A stretch of 64,000 nucleotides of DNA from Pseudomonas orientalis (GTDB taxonomy: Bacteria; Pseudomonadota; Gammaproteobacteria; Pseudomonadales; Pseudomonadaceae): contig NZ_CP094351.1 of NCBI RefSeq assembly GCF_022807995.1, positions 3,317,001 through 3,381,000 of the forward strand, given 5' to 3'. Positions 7,242-15,840 of this stretch are shown in pieces (within the stretch, counting starts at the first letter, position 1; each line of letters starts with the position of its first letter). A program made the position numbers and the translations under genes. The notes under the pieces are model-generated. The model had not been told where the DNA came from, did not search any database, and was given only the letters and a program-made list of their open reading frames with translations.

Positions 7242-10013
7242 ATGAATGATTTGAGCGACCAGGCCGTGCACTTCGGCCCCTACCGCATCCATCCGCGCGA
7301 GCGCCTGGTGCTGGAGGCCGGTCGCCCGCTGCGCCTGGGACGGCGGGCGGTGGATATTCTGCTGATCCTGCTGGAACACGCCGGCAATGTGGTGAGCAAG
7401 CAGGAACTGATCGCCCGGGTCTGGCCCAAAAGTGTGGTGGAGGACGGCAACCTGCGGGTACACATGGCCGCGTTGCGCAAGGCCCTGGGCGACGGCCAGG
7501 CCGGGCAGCGCTATATCGTCACGGTCGCCCAGCGCGGCTACAGTTTTGTCGCGCCACTGAGCATCGAACCGATGACGCTACCCATCGACGGCGCGCCCCA
7601 GCGCCCCAGCCATAACCTGCCGCTGCGGCGCACGCGCATGATCGGCCGTCAGGCCCTGATCGATGCGCTGGTGCAGCAACTGCCGCAGCAACGTTTCATC
7701 ACCCTGACCGGTGCCGGCGGCATCGGCAAGACCACCGTGGCTCTGCGCGTCGCGGAGTTGCTGATCGGGCATTACCGCGATGGTATTCATCTGCTCGACC
7801 TGGCGCCGCTCAGTGCCGCCTCGATGATCCTGCCCAACCTCGCCGCCCTGCTTGGCGTCGCACCTGGGGAGAGCACGCAACTGGTCAGCTTCGCCCGCAG
7901 CCTGCAGGCACGCCAGCTGCTGCTGGTGATCGACAACTGCGAGCACCTGCTCGACGACATCGCCCTGATCAGCGAAACCCTGTTGCGCCATGCGCCGCAC
8001 CTGCACATCCTCACCACCAGCCGCGAAGCCCTGCGCGCCGAGGGTGAAGCCGTGCAACGCCTGGAGCCGTTGAGCTGCCCGCCCGCCACCGGCAACCGCG
8101 CCCAGGCCCTCGGTTACCCGGCCATGCAGTTGCTGATCGAGCGGGCCATGGCCCATCACGACAGCTTTAGCCTCAGCGATGCCGAACTGCCGCTGGCGAT
8201 CGATATCTGCCAGCGCCTGGACGGTATTCCCCTGGCGATCGAACTGGTGGCGGCACAGATCGAGCGTTTTGGCTTGTCGGGGCTGCTGGTGCAGATGGAA
8301 GACAACTTGCGCCTGCTGACCCGCGGACGACACAGCGCCCTGCCCCGCCAGCAAACCCTGCGGGCCACGCTCGACTGGAGCTTTGACCTGCTCACCGAAT
8401 GCGAAAAAATCTGCCTGCGAAGGCTCGCGGTCTTTCGCGGCGGCTTCAGCCTGGTCAGCGCGGCGGCGGTGATCGCCGGAGAACACATCGCCCCGGCCGA
8501 AGTGCTCGGGTCCATCACGCACCTGGTAGCCAAGTCGCTGCTGAATGTGGACGCCGGCGAGGACGAGATGGTCTATCGCCTGCTGGATATCACCCGCACC
8601 TACGCCCTGGAAAAACTCAGCCTGGCGGGTGAGTTGCAGGCCACGCGCGAGCGCCACGCGGCGCGCTGCCTGGCGCTGATGGAACAGGCCCAGGGCGATT
8701 GGGAACTGATCGCCACCCAGCCCTGGATCGAGCGCTACGCACCGCTGCGCGAAGACGTGCGCGCCGCCCTCGACTGGGGGTTTGCCGACGCCACGGGGCA
8801 CTTGCTGGCGATCCGCCTGACGGTCAGTGCGATGCCCCTGTGGCAGGAACTGTCACTGCTGCGCGAGCATGCCGGTTACGTGGACAAGGCGCTGGCACTG
8901 ATCGATCAGGTCGAGGTGCCCTGTACGCAATTGACCCTGCAGCTGCAATTGGCCCTGGGCAGCCTCTCCTACCACGCCCTGGGCGCCGCGCCGCAGACCA
9001 TTGCAGCGTTTGTCGGTGCCGCACGCCTGGCCGAAGAGCGCCAGGACCTGGCCGGCCAGTTGCGTGCGGTCTCCGGGCATATGGCGGTGAACCTGTGCGC
9101 CGGGCGCTATGGCCAGGCGCTGGAACAGAGCCTGCAATTTGATCGCCTCGACCCGCGTACCGAGCCGCTGCTGGACCTGAGCACTCAGCGCCTGCGCGCC
9201 CTGGCCCAGCATTACACCGGCAATCAGGCACTGGCCCGACACCAGGCCGAGCAGGTGCTGCAGCGCATGAGCCACAGCGGCCACATGAACCGCTTCGCCC
9301 ATGGCGTTGGCGTGCAATACGACCAGAGCGTCGCCTCCCTGACCTTACTGGCGCGTATCCTTTGGCTACAGGGCTTCCCCGATCGCGCCTGGCGCACCGC
9401 AAGCCAGGCACTGGAGCTGGCGCTGCAGATCAACCACGGCACCTCGATCTGCTACACCCTCGCCCTGGCCGGTGTGGTGATCGCTCGCTACAACGGTGCC
9501 GACGACGAGGCCCACGCCATGCAGCGCCTGCTGCTTGAGCAGGCGCACAAGCATTCGGTGCAACTGTTCCAGACCTGGGCCGGGCACTACGCCGGTATCC
9601 AGAGCAACCAGGATCTACAGGGCCTGGGACTGATCGAGGATACCCTGGTCACCTTTGGCATGAGTCAGGTCGATGAGCCGGGCATGCAACGCGCGCGCAG
9701 CGGTGCGGCGGGCTGGTGCGCCCCGGAAGTGCTACGGGTGTACGCCGGGCAGGCGGCGCTCGAGGGTAATACCCACGGCGCTGAAACGCTGCTGCTCGAA
9801 GCCCTCGGCCTGGCGCGCCAGCAAGGGGCCCTGGCCTGGGAGTTGCGCTGCGCGGGCTGCCTGGCGCAACGGTGGCAGCAACAAGGGCGCAGGCAAGCCG
9901 CCAGGGACTTGCTGGAGCCCATCTACGCTCGCTTTACCGAAGGCTTCGCCACCCGCGATCTACTGCGCGTACGCCGCCTGCTCGATGAGTTGCAGGACAA
10001 ACGGCGGGCCTGA
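7242..10013 (+). CDS. Winged-helix/STAND ATPase transcriptional regulator with TPR-like C-terminus
   Basis: This 923-residue multidomain regulator starts with an OmpR/PhoB-type winged helix (residues about 8-105: FGPYRIHPRERLVLEAGRPL, VVSKQELIARVWPKS, QRGYSFVAPL). An NB-ARC/STAND ATPase follows (about 125-400) with Walker A GAGGIGKTT, the Walker B-like LLLVIDNCEH and the sensor motif ILTTSREALRAEGE. The rest (about 450-923) is a helical TPR-like sensor region. Such proteins couple nucleotide-driven switching to DNA binding (compare the MalT and SARP-like families). A shorter paralogue lies tail-to-tail with it, and the coding regions overlap by 54 bases. The inducer is unknown. Confidence 0.82.
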   Translation: MNDLSDQAVHFGPYRIHPRERLVLEAGRPLRLGRRAVDILLILLEHAGNVVSKQELIARVWPKSVVEDGNLRVHMAALRKALGDGQAGQRYIVTVAQRGYSFVAPLSIEPMTLPIDGAPQRPSHNLPLRRTRMIGRQALIDALVQQLPQQRFITLTGAGGIGKTTVALRVAELLIGHYRDGIHLLDLAPLSAASMILPNLAALLGVAPGESTQLVSFARSLQARQLLLVIDNCEHLLDDIALISETLLRHAPHLHILTTSREALRAEGEAVQRLEPLSCPPATGNRAQALGYPAMQLLIERAMAHHDSFSLSDAELPLAIDICQRLDGIPLAIELVAAQIERFGLSGLLVQMEDNLRLLTRGRHSALPRQQTLRATLDWSFDLLTECEKICLRRLAVFRGGFSLVSAAAVIAGEHIAPAEVLGSITHLVAKSLLNVDAGEDEMVYRLLDITRTYALEKLSLAGELQATRERHAARCLALMEQAQGDWELIATQPWIERYAPLREDVRAALDWGFADATGHLLAIRLTVSAMPLWQELSLLREHAGYVDKALALIDQVEVPCTQLTLQLQLALGSLSYHALGAAPQTIAAFVGAARLAEERQDLAGQLRAVSGHMAVNLCAGRYGQALEQSLQFDRLDPRTEPLLDLSTQRLRALAQHYTGNQALARHQAEQVLQRMSHSGHMNRFAHGVGVQYDQSVASLTLLARILWLQGFPDRAWRTASQALELALQINHGTSICYTLALAGVVIARYNGADDEAHAMQRLLLEQAHKHSVQLFQTWAGHYAGIQSNQDLQGLGLIEDTLVTFGMSQVDEPGMQRARSGAAGWCAPEVLRVYAGQAALEGNTHGAETLLLEALGLARQQGALAWELRCAGCLAQRWQQQGRRQAARDLLEPIYARFTEGFATRDLLRVRRLLDELQDKRRA

Positions 10014-11411
10014 AAACCCACCCGGACACTGCCCGTAGCCTTGCTGCAGGCGCTCTACCTGACGCGGATCGCGCAGTTGCGCCAGGGCATAACTGCGCAC
10101 GCAATTGAGCAGGCGATAGCGCGTCGGGCCCAGGCCAGGCTCGATGGTGAGCAGCGACAGGTTGACCAGACGCGCCAGCAGGTAAGACAAATCGGCGTGT
10201 TCAAGCTCGGTACCGCTGACCAGTTCATTCAAGGTGGGCAGGGTTACTGCCATCTTGAACAGGCCCAGCTGCAGAAACAGCCAGCACTCCGGCAGGCTCA
10301 GGCGCTGGTAGCTCCAGTCCAGCGCGGCACTCAGTGAGCGATGGCGCTCCACTGCCGTGCGACGGCCACGGCTCAGTCCGTGCAGGCCGGTGCGCAATTG
10401 CCGCTGCACCCCGCTGACGCCCAGCGCGTCGACCTGGGCGGCCGCCAGTTCGAGGGCCAACGGGATACCGTCCAGGCGCCGACAAATATCGCGCAACGCC
10501 GCCAATTCCTGGGGCCGCAACACAAAACCCTGCTGACTGGCGCGCGCCCGTGCGACGAACAGTTGCACGGCGGGACAGGCCATGGCCTGCTCGACACTGC
10601 CCAGCACCGAGGGGGGCGGCACGCCCAACCGCGGCACGCGCACGAGGCATTCGCCCGGCGCCAGCAAGGCCTCGCGGCTGCTGACCAGCACGCTGACCTC
10701 GGGCGCCCTTTGGTGCAGCGCGCGCAGCAGCTTGCGGCAGGCACCGAGCAGCAGGTCGGCCCCATCGAGTACCAGCAACAACCGGCGCGCGGCCAATCGT
10801 CGGCACAGCTCATCGAGACTGTCGGCCGGGTCCAACTGTAATAGCGTGGCCAGGTGCCCGAGCAGTTCGCCCAACGTGCGCAAGTCGCTCACGTCAACCC
10901 ACCACACCCCGTCCCGATAGCGTGGCAACACGCGCTCGGCCAGCGCCAGGGCCAGGGTACTTTTGCCGATGCCGGCCACTCCGGTCAGGGTCACCAGCCG
11001 TTGCCCGGCCATGCGCCGCACCAGCACGCCCAGCAGCTCATCGCGACCGACCACCGGGCTCAGCCGCGCCGCCAGGTTGTGCTGTGCCGCCAGTGTCGGC
11101 AGCGCGCCGTGCACGGGCGCCGCGAAGCAATACCCGCGCTGCGGATGATTGAGGATCAGAGGTTGCACATCGAGGGCGCGACGCAACGCGGCGATGTGCA
11201 CGCGCAGGTTATTGTCTTCGACGACGCTGTCGGGCCAGACCCGTTCGATCAAGGTCGCCTTGCTGATAAAGTGCCCCGGCGCTTCCAGCAACACGGCGAG
11301 GATATCCAGGGCGCGCCCGCCCAGCGGCACCGGCCAGCCGGCCTTGCTGACCAGACGCTGGTGCCGATGAAACGTATAGGGGCCAAAGCTCACCGCCGCA
11401 GCATGATTCAT
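9960..11411 (-). CDS. Winged-helix/STAND ATPase regulator, short paralogue lacking the TPR region
   Basis: At 483 residues this paralogue of the convergent 923-residue gene keeps the winged helix (FGPYTFHRHQRLVSKAGWPV, FISKATLIERVWPDS, PQRGYCFAAPV), the Walker A GVAGIGKST and the VLVSSREALLAPGE motif. It ends soon after the segment equivalent to 'YRLLDITRTYALEKL' of its partner (here YRLLNCVRSYALAQL). The whole TPR-like sensor half is missing, and its last 18 codons lie antisense to the end of the neighbour. This could be a natural short form or the result of a deletion that fused the two 3' ends. It probably still binds DNA and ATP. Confidence 0.78.
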   Translation of the reverse strand: MNHAAAVSFGPYTFHRHQRLVSKAGWPVPLGGRALDILAVLLEAPGHFISKATLIERVWPDSVVEDNNLRVHIAALRRALDVQPLILNHPQRGYCFAAPVHGALPTLAAQHNLAARLSPVVGRDELLGVLVRRMAGQRLVTLTGVAGIGKSTLALALAERVLPRYRDGVWWVDVSDLRTLGELLGHLATLLQLDPADSLDELCRRLAARRLLLVLDGADLLLGACRKLLRALHQRAPEVSVLVSSREALLAPGECLVRVPRLGVPPPSVLGSVEQAMACPAVQLFVARARASQQGFVLRPQELAALRDICRRLDGIPLALELAAAQVDALGVSGVQRQLRTGLHGLSRGRRTAVERHRSLSAALDWSYQRLSLPECWLFLQLGLFKMAVTLPTLNELVSGTELEHADLSYLLARLVNLSLLTIEPGLGPTRYRLLNCVRSYALAQLRDPRQVERLQQGYGQCPGGFSGPPFVLQLIEQAAYAQ

Positions 11412-11560
11412 GTCCGTAACAGCGCTGAAACACCCGTGCTTGAGTGCCTGCGCATCCTTTTCCGTGGGCTCGGCGTTATCTTGCCAGTTGGCGGTGACAG
11501 GACAATGCTGGCACGGGGAGCGATACGGACAATCGGGTGCCTCAGACGGACATTGTGTCG

Positions 11561-12511
11561 TTAACTGAACTGTTGTCGATATTGGGTAGGGTTCAGGCCG
11601 AGCTTTTCACTGAACAGAAAGCGCATATGCCGCACGCTGCCGAAGCCTGCGTGGAACGCCACCGTCTTGAGCGGCAGGTCAGTGGTTTCCAGCAACTGCC
11701 GGGCACGGTCGATGCGTGCGCCTTGCAGGAACGCCATGGGCGTCATCTGCACGTCCTTGGCGAACAGCCGCGCAAAGTGACGCGCACTCATGCCGGCCAG
11801 TTCGGCCATCGACTCGATGGTAAAGGGTTGTTCGAGATGGGCCAGCACATGGTGCTGCACTCGAGTGATCGCGGTTTCCTGGGGCGCCACGGCGGCGGTC
11901 ATCGGGCTGAACTGGGCCTGGCCACCCTGGCGCTTCATCACCACCAGCAGCACCTTGGCCACGTCCACCGCCACCTGCTTGCCATGGTCCTGGGCGACAA
12001 TCGACAGGGCCAGGTCGATACCGGCCGTGACGCCGCCCGAAGTGATCAACCGCCGGTCCTGCAGGTAGATGCGATCGGTCTCGACGATGGCGTTGGGGAA
12101 CGCCTTGATCAAGCGCTCGGTGTAATGCCAGTGGGTGGTCACGCGGTGCCCGTCGAGCAAGCCGGCGTGCCCGAGCACAAAGGCACCGGTGCAGATCGAA
12201 CCGAAACGCCGAGCCTTTGGCGCGGCCGCCTTGAGCCAGGGCAGCAGCGCGGGATGGCACTCGTTATAGGCACCCGGGCCGCCCGGTACCAGCAGCACGT
12301 CATAGGCCGCCTGGGCCTGCTCCAGCAGCAGATCGGTCTGCACTGTGACGCCATTGGAGGCGCGCAACGGCCCGGGCTCGGTGCCGATGGTCAGGATGCG
12401 GTAGTGGTCGGCCACCGGCAGGTAGCGGTTGGCAATCGAAAACACTTCAAGCGGCCCGGCCATGTCGAGCAGCAGGAAGTCCGGGAACAGCGCCATGGCC
12501 ACGGTTTTCAT
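11561..12511 (-). CDS. GlxA-type transcriptional regulator (DJ-1/PfpI domain + AraC HTH)
   Basis: This 316-residue protein has an N-terminal DJ-1/PfpI-like amidotransferase-fold domain (residues about 5-175, with the nucleophile-elbow motif FGSICTGAFVLGHAGLL and the GGVTAGIDLAL segment). The C-terminal AraC DNA-binding domain (about 215-316) contains IESMAELAGMSARHFARLF and LKTVAFHAGFGSVRHMRFLF. Family members include GlxA, GbdR and ArgR-like regulators of nitrogenous compound use, but this protein cannot be tied to one of them. It is divergent from the pirin gene, with a shared promoter region of about 180 bp. Confidence 0.87.
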   Translation of the reverse strand: MKTVAMALFPDFLLLDMAGPLEVFSIANRYLPVADHYRILTIGTEPGPLRASNGVTVQTDLLLEQAQAAYDVLLVPGGPGAYNECHPALLPWLKAAAPKARRFGSICTGAFVLGHAGLLDGHRVTTHWHYTERLIKAFPNAIVETDRIYLQDRRLITSGGVTAGIDLALSIVAQDHGKQVAVDVAKVLLVVMKRQGGQAQFSPMTAAVAPQETAITRVQHHVLAHLEQPFTIESMAELAGMSARHFARLFAKDVQMTPMAFLQGARIDRARQLLETTDLPLKTVAFHAGFGSVRHMRFLFSEKLGLNPTQYRQQFS

Positions 12512-12694
12512 AAGCGGGAAACGTCCATCGGGAAGGGAATGCGACGGGCATTATGGCATGCCTTTAACTGTCAACTCATAAGGGACAGTTATTCAGATTT
12601 CATCTTCTTAATGAATATACCGTTAACCATTAACCTTCTTCTCAACGCAAGCGCCCTGCATCTCGCAGCCCCGCGCTCACTTGAGGACTGGACC

Positions 12695-13417
12695 ATGCTG
12701 ACCCTTCGCAAAGCTTCCGAACGCGGCGCCGCCAATCACGGTTGGTTGAAGTCGTTCCACACCTTCTCCTTCGCCAACTACTGGAACCCCAAGGAACAGG
12801 GTTTTTCCGACCTGCTGGTGATCAATGACGACCGCGTCGCCGCCGGCAAAGGCTTCGGCCAGCACCCGCACCGTGACATGGAGATTTTCTCCTATGTGCT
12901 CGAAGGCGCCCTGGAACACAAGGACACCCTGGGCACCGGTTCGGTGATCCGCCCCGGCGATGTGCAACTGATGAGCGCCGGCAGCGGCGTGGCCCACAGC
13001 GAGTTCAACCACAGTCAGCGCCTGGGCGTGCACTTCCTGCAAATCTGGATCGTGCCGAATGAAGCCGGGGCCAAGCCGCGCTATCAGCAGGAGCACTTCA
13101 GCGAGGCGCAAAAACGCGGACGCCTGCAGTTGATCATCTCGCCGGATGGCGCCGACGGTTCGTTGAATGTGCGCCAGGATGCGCGGGTATATGCCGGGCT
13201 GTTCGATGGCGATGAAAGCGCGCAACTGGACCTGGCACCGGATCGCTACGCCTACATCCATGTGGCGCGCGGCAGCGTCGAACTCAATGGCCAGCGCTTG
13301 CAGGAAGGCGACGGCGTGCGCGTACGGGACGAGCGCCAGATTCGCCTCAGCCACGGCGAGGACGCCGAGGTGCTGGTGTTTGACCTGCGCCCCAATGAAG
13401 TGCCGCAGATGCCATGA
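12695..13417 (+). CDS. Pirin family protein (YhhW/quercetinase-like cupin)
   Basis: From the ATG at 12695 (GAGGA just upstream) the protein has 240 residues, the length of bacterial pirins such as YhhW. The bicupin signature is visible: FGQHPHRDMEIFSYVLEGALEHKDTLG carries metal-binding His and Glu residues, followed by RPGDVQLMSAGSGVAHSEFN. The C-terminal cupin is the more degenerate half. Pirins of this type bind a metal and some have quercetin dioxygenase activity; the in vivo role in Pseudomonas is unclear. The much longer open frame upstream is the antisense shadow of the GlxA-type gene. The divergent GlxA-type regulator may control this gene. Confidence 0.88.
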   Translation: MLTLRKASERGAANHGWLKSFHTFSFANYWNPKEQGFSDLLVINDDRVAAGKGFGQHPHRDMEIFSYVLEGALEHKDTLGTGSVIRPGDVQLMSAGSGVAHSEFNHSQRLGVHFLQIWIVPNEAGAKPRYQQEHFSEAQKRGRLQLIISPDGADGSLNVRQDARVYAGLFDGDESAQLDLAPDRYAYIHVARGSVELNGQRLQEGDGVRVRDERQIRLSHGEDAEVLVFDLRPNEVPQMP

Positions 13418-13562
13418 CGGTCGCAGTAATGGCCCCGTGAGCGGGACCATCGCTGGCATCGATAGTCACCATCAGCGCAATGAAGTTCTCTTAAAAAATG
13501 CGACGCGTAACATCAAACCCATGCCAAACGGCACCCGACTAAAACACTTGGAGCACACCCTC

Positions 13563-13832
13563 ATGAAACGCCAACTCTTGCTTAGCCTCGCTTTCTCGTT
13601 ACTCGCTGCAAACGCTTTCGCCCACCCGGTAGTCGCTGAAGGCGGCGCCGATCGCATGATTGAAACCCGTGTGGCCGAAGGTGGCGCGGATCGTCTGCAG
13701 GAACGCGGTCTGGCTGAAGGTGGTGCTGACCGCTTGCAGGAACGTGGCCTGGCTGAGGGCGGTGCGGATCGTCTGCAGGAACGTGGCCTGGCCGAGGGCG
13801 GCGCTGAACGCCTGCTGAGCAACCACGTATAA
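13563..13832 (+). CDS. Secreted short protein of tandem 13-residue AEGGADRLQERG repeats
   Basis: The 89-residue product begins with a clear signal peptide (MKRQLLLSLAFSLLAANAFA, cleavage after AFA). The mature part is five near-identical 13-residue repeats of the form (V/L)AEGGADRLQERG, the first and last degenerate. It is very small, polar and acidic-basic balanced, and would be periplasmic or secreted. Repeats of this kind occur in Pseudomonas genomes, sometimes under the unproven label 'phage infection protein'; no function is established here. A strong terminator follows 24 bp after the stop. The DNA repeats (39 bp) invite copy-number change by slippage. Confidence 0.75.
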   Translation: MKRQLLLSLAFSLLAANAFAHPVVAEGGADRMIETRVAEGGADRLQERGLAEGGADRLQERGLAEGGADRLQERGLAEGGAERLLSNHV

Positions 13833-13855
13833 CCCCTGCTGTTGAAGGGAACCCC

Positions 13856-13883
13856 AAACCGGCCTGATCAGCCGGTTTTTTTT
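13856..13883 (+). terminator. Rho-independent terminator after the repeat protein
   Basis: An AAACCGGC/GCCGGTTT stem with a seven-base loop (CTGATCA) runs straight into eight T residues, 24 bp beyond the stop codon at 13832. Confidence 0.9.
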
Positions 13884-13950
13884 CGTCTCCGATTTGTGCT
13901 TTGAAGCAGGTTTGCAAACACTAACGTGCAGGTGTCAGTTGCCTCACTGT

Positions 13951-14059
13951 GTGGCGAGGGAGGTTGCTCCCGTGGGACTGCGCAGCAGTCCTGAACCTGC
14001 CCACTCACACAGCCCGTGTCGACCGGGAAGCCGTCACGGGAGCAAGCTCCCTCGCCACA
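13951..14059. repeat. REPIN of a third REP family (GTGGCGAGGGAG...)
   Basis: Inverted arms GTGGCGAGGGAGGTTGCTCC (13951 on) and GGAGCAAGCTCCCTCGCCAC (to 14059) enclose a spacer of about 65 bp with its own smaller palindrome (GGACTGCGCAGCAGTCC). It lies between the repeat-protein terminator and the 3' end of pvdP. Confidence 0.85.
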
Positions 14060-14075
14060 GGTATGCGGGTAAACC

Positions 14076-15704
14076 TTACGCTTGGCGCTTGACCTTCAAA
14101 TGTCGCGCATACCAGGGCCGCTGCGGCACGCGCTTGAACAGGCCCTTGAGCCGCTCCTCATCGGCGCCGAAGGTGATGCGCAGGGCCAGTTTCATGATTT
14201 CCGGGTCCATTTCCATCGAGCGGCCCTGCTGCAGTCCCGGCGTGGTGCTGCAGCCGTGGGTATCCGGGCCGAGCCAGGGATCGCTCACTTCAACCCAGCG
14301 TCCCGGTGCGAACCAGGCTACGCCGTTGACCTCAAGCCGGGTGACTTCGCCCGGATGGAAGCGCTCGTGGGCGCGGAACCAGTCTTCGATGCGGTCATCG
14401 ATCCAGCCGTGGAAGTGCCAGAACACCGGGTTCACGTGGGATGAAAACGGATCGCCGAGGAAGTCGTTCTCTGGTGCGTACCAGCGTGCGGCGAAGTCCG
14501 CAGGGTCGCGGGCAAACGGCACCGGTGCGCCGTTGGACGGGTCGCGCGGCACAGAAGCCCAGCGCATGTGCAGCCAGTCGTGCAGGCCCAGCTCCATCTC
14601 CGAGCCCAATTGGCCCAGGGTCAGCCTGGCCAGGTAGCGTGGGTCGCGGTACTGGGATTCCCACACCTGGAAATTACTGTGGTAGGTCTCGGCAGCCTTG
14701 ATGTCGCTGACCCACTGGGTGTAATCGGCGTCATCCGGCGCCGACCAGCAGGGCGGCAGCGCAAAGCCGTCGTGGTTATTGAAATAACGCACGAAGCCCT
14801 GGCGATCGCGCTCCAGCGCCGGCTGGGGCTCGGGGAAATGCGGCCACGATGGCAGGTCCTGCATGGAGCGGGCAGTGCCGAGCATATGGCGGTGCATGAA
14901 GAAAAAGTCGATGCCCGAGCCGTTACGGTCCTTGAGCTTGCCCCGTGCATCGCGCTCCCGGCCACGCGGCCCCGGTTGCCAGCCGATGCCGCGCAGGGCC
15001 TCGCGCTTGTCCTCGGACAGCTTGTGCCATTGGTCACGGGTGGCATGCCACAGCTGGTGAAACAGGCGATGTTCGGGAGCAATCAGCCAGGCCAGCAAGG
15101 TCGGGTTGAGGCCGATACGCTGGCGGGCTTCAGGGAACAGCTGCTTGTGGGCGATGAATCGGTTGTCGCGCTCGGTCAACGCCAGGGGCCGTTCAAGGTC
15201 GAGGATCTGCCCGCTGAGGGTGCCGCTGCCGGCATTGCCGAAGTCGGCCCAGACTTCATCAAGGGTCATCTTGAATTCGTAGGCCGGGATGCCCGCCGCC
15301 GAATCGCGGTCGATCAGCCGCCAGTACAGCAAGGCGCCCTCGCCCGTCAGCAGATCGCCCAATACGCGGTAGCGCGGCTCGCCGTCGGCCCGCAGGTTCT
15401 CGGCGGTGTCCAGGTAACCGCGCAAGCCGCGCCCACGGGGGGCGATGTCCAACAGCAGTTCCAGGCCGTGGGACGGCAAGCCCCTGAGGCCGGCATCGCG
15501 GCCTTCCAGACGCAGGCTCCACACACCGCGCAAGGTGTTCGCCAGGTGCTGGCCCTGGGTGTCGGCCAGGTCTACCGTGGCTTCGCCGGGGGTGACCGGG
15601 AATTCTTCTTCCCGCGTCAGCTCGCGATGGGCATAAAAGGCCGCGGGCACCGCCGCGCCGGTCAGCGCCAGGCCTGCGATGAACCCACGTCGAGAGATCG
15701 TCAT
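14076..15704 (-). CDS. pvdP: Pyoverdine maturation tyrosinase PvdP
   Basis: This 542-residue protein starts with a twin-arginine signal (MTISRRGFIAGLALTGAA), so it is exported folded to the periplasm. The C-terminal half holds tyrosinase-like copper-site histidines in FFFMHRHMLG, GLHDWLHMRW and NPVFWHFHGWIDD; the N-terminal half is a beta-barrel-like domain. PvdP oxidises the D-Tyr/Dab-derived part of the ferribactin precursor to form the dihydroxyquinoline chromophore of pyoverdine. A TAAAT-N16-CGT promoter of the PvdS type lies upstream on this strand, back to back with that of pvdM. The length, Tat signal and neighbours pvdMNO all agree with the family. Confidence 0.93.
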   Translation of the reverse strand: MTISRRGFIAGLALTGAAVPAAFYAHRELTREEEFPVTPGEATVDLADTQGQHLANTLRGVWSLRLEGRDAGLRGLPSHGLELLLDIAPRGRGLRGYLDTAENLRADGEPRYRVLGDLLTGEGALLYWRLIDRDSAAGIPAYEFKMTLDEVWADFGNAGSGTLSGQILDLERPLALTERDNRFIAHKQLFPEARQRIGLNPTLLAWLIAPEHRLFHQLWHATRDQWHKLSEDKREALRGIGWQPGPRGRERDARGKLKDRNGSGIDFFFMHRHMLGTARSMQDLPSWPHFPEPQPALERDRQGFVRYFNNHDGFALPPCWSAPDDADYTQWVSDIKAAETYHSNFQVWESQYRDPRYLARLTLGQLGSEMELGLHDWLHMRWASVPRDPSNGAPVPFARDPADFAARWYAPENDFLGDPFSSHVNPVFWHFHGWIDDRIEDWFRAHERFHPGEVTRLEVNGVAWFAPGRWVEVSDPWLGPDTHGCSTTPGLQQGRSMEMDPEIMKLALRITFGADEERLKGLFKRVPQRPWYARHLKVKRQA

Positions 15705-15739
15705 TGTCTACCTTAGGAAACGGCTTAATCAGAGCTAGA

Positions 15740-15763
15740 ACGTTTGCAACAAGGGGAAATTTA
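15740..15763 (-). promoter_or_regulatory. PvdS-type iron-starvation promoter for pvdP
   Basis: On the minus strand TAAAT (15763-15759) is separated by exactly 16 bases from CGT (15742-15740). This is the consensus of the iron-starvation sigma factor PvdS, about 36 bp upstream of the pvdP ATG. Confidence 0.82.
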
Positions 15764-15782
15764 CCGCCAGGGCAGCGCCCGC

Positions 15783-15806
15783 TAAATTTCCCCGGTCATC
15801 GCTCGT
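15783..15806 (+). promoter_or_regulatory. PvdS-type iron-starvation promoter for pvdMNO
   Basis: TAAAT (15783-15787), 16 bases, then CGT (15804-15806), about 35 bp before the pvdM ATG. It is back to back with the equivalent site for pvdP, so both units should be switched on under iron limitation. Confidence 0.82.
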
Positions 15807-15840
15807 TCTTCCCTGATAGCAAAGGCCTCAACTGACTGAG

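Noticed and set aside
9960..10013. Frameshift error as cause of the overlap between the convergent regulators
   Set aside because: Both frames run cleanly through Walker motifs to their stops; no local duplication or homopolymer was seen that would indicate a sequencing error.
11537..12694. Long N-terminal extension of the pirin frame
   Set aside because: It is the antisense of the GlxA-type gene; a ribosome site and the family start are at 12695.
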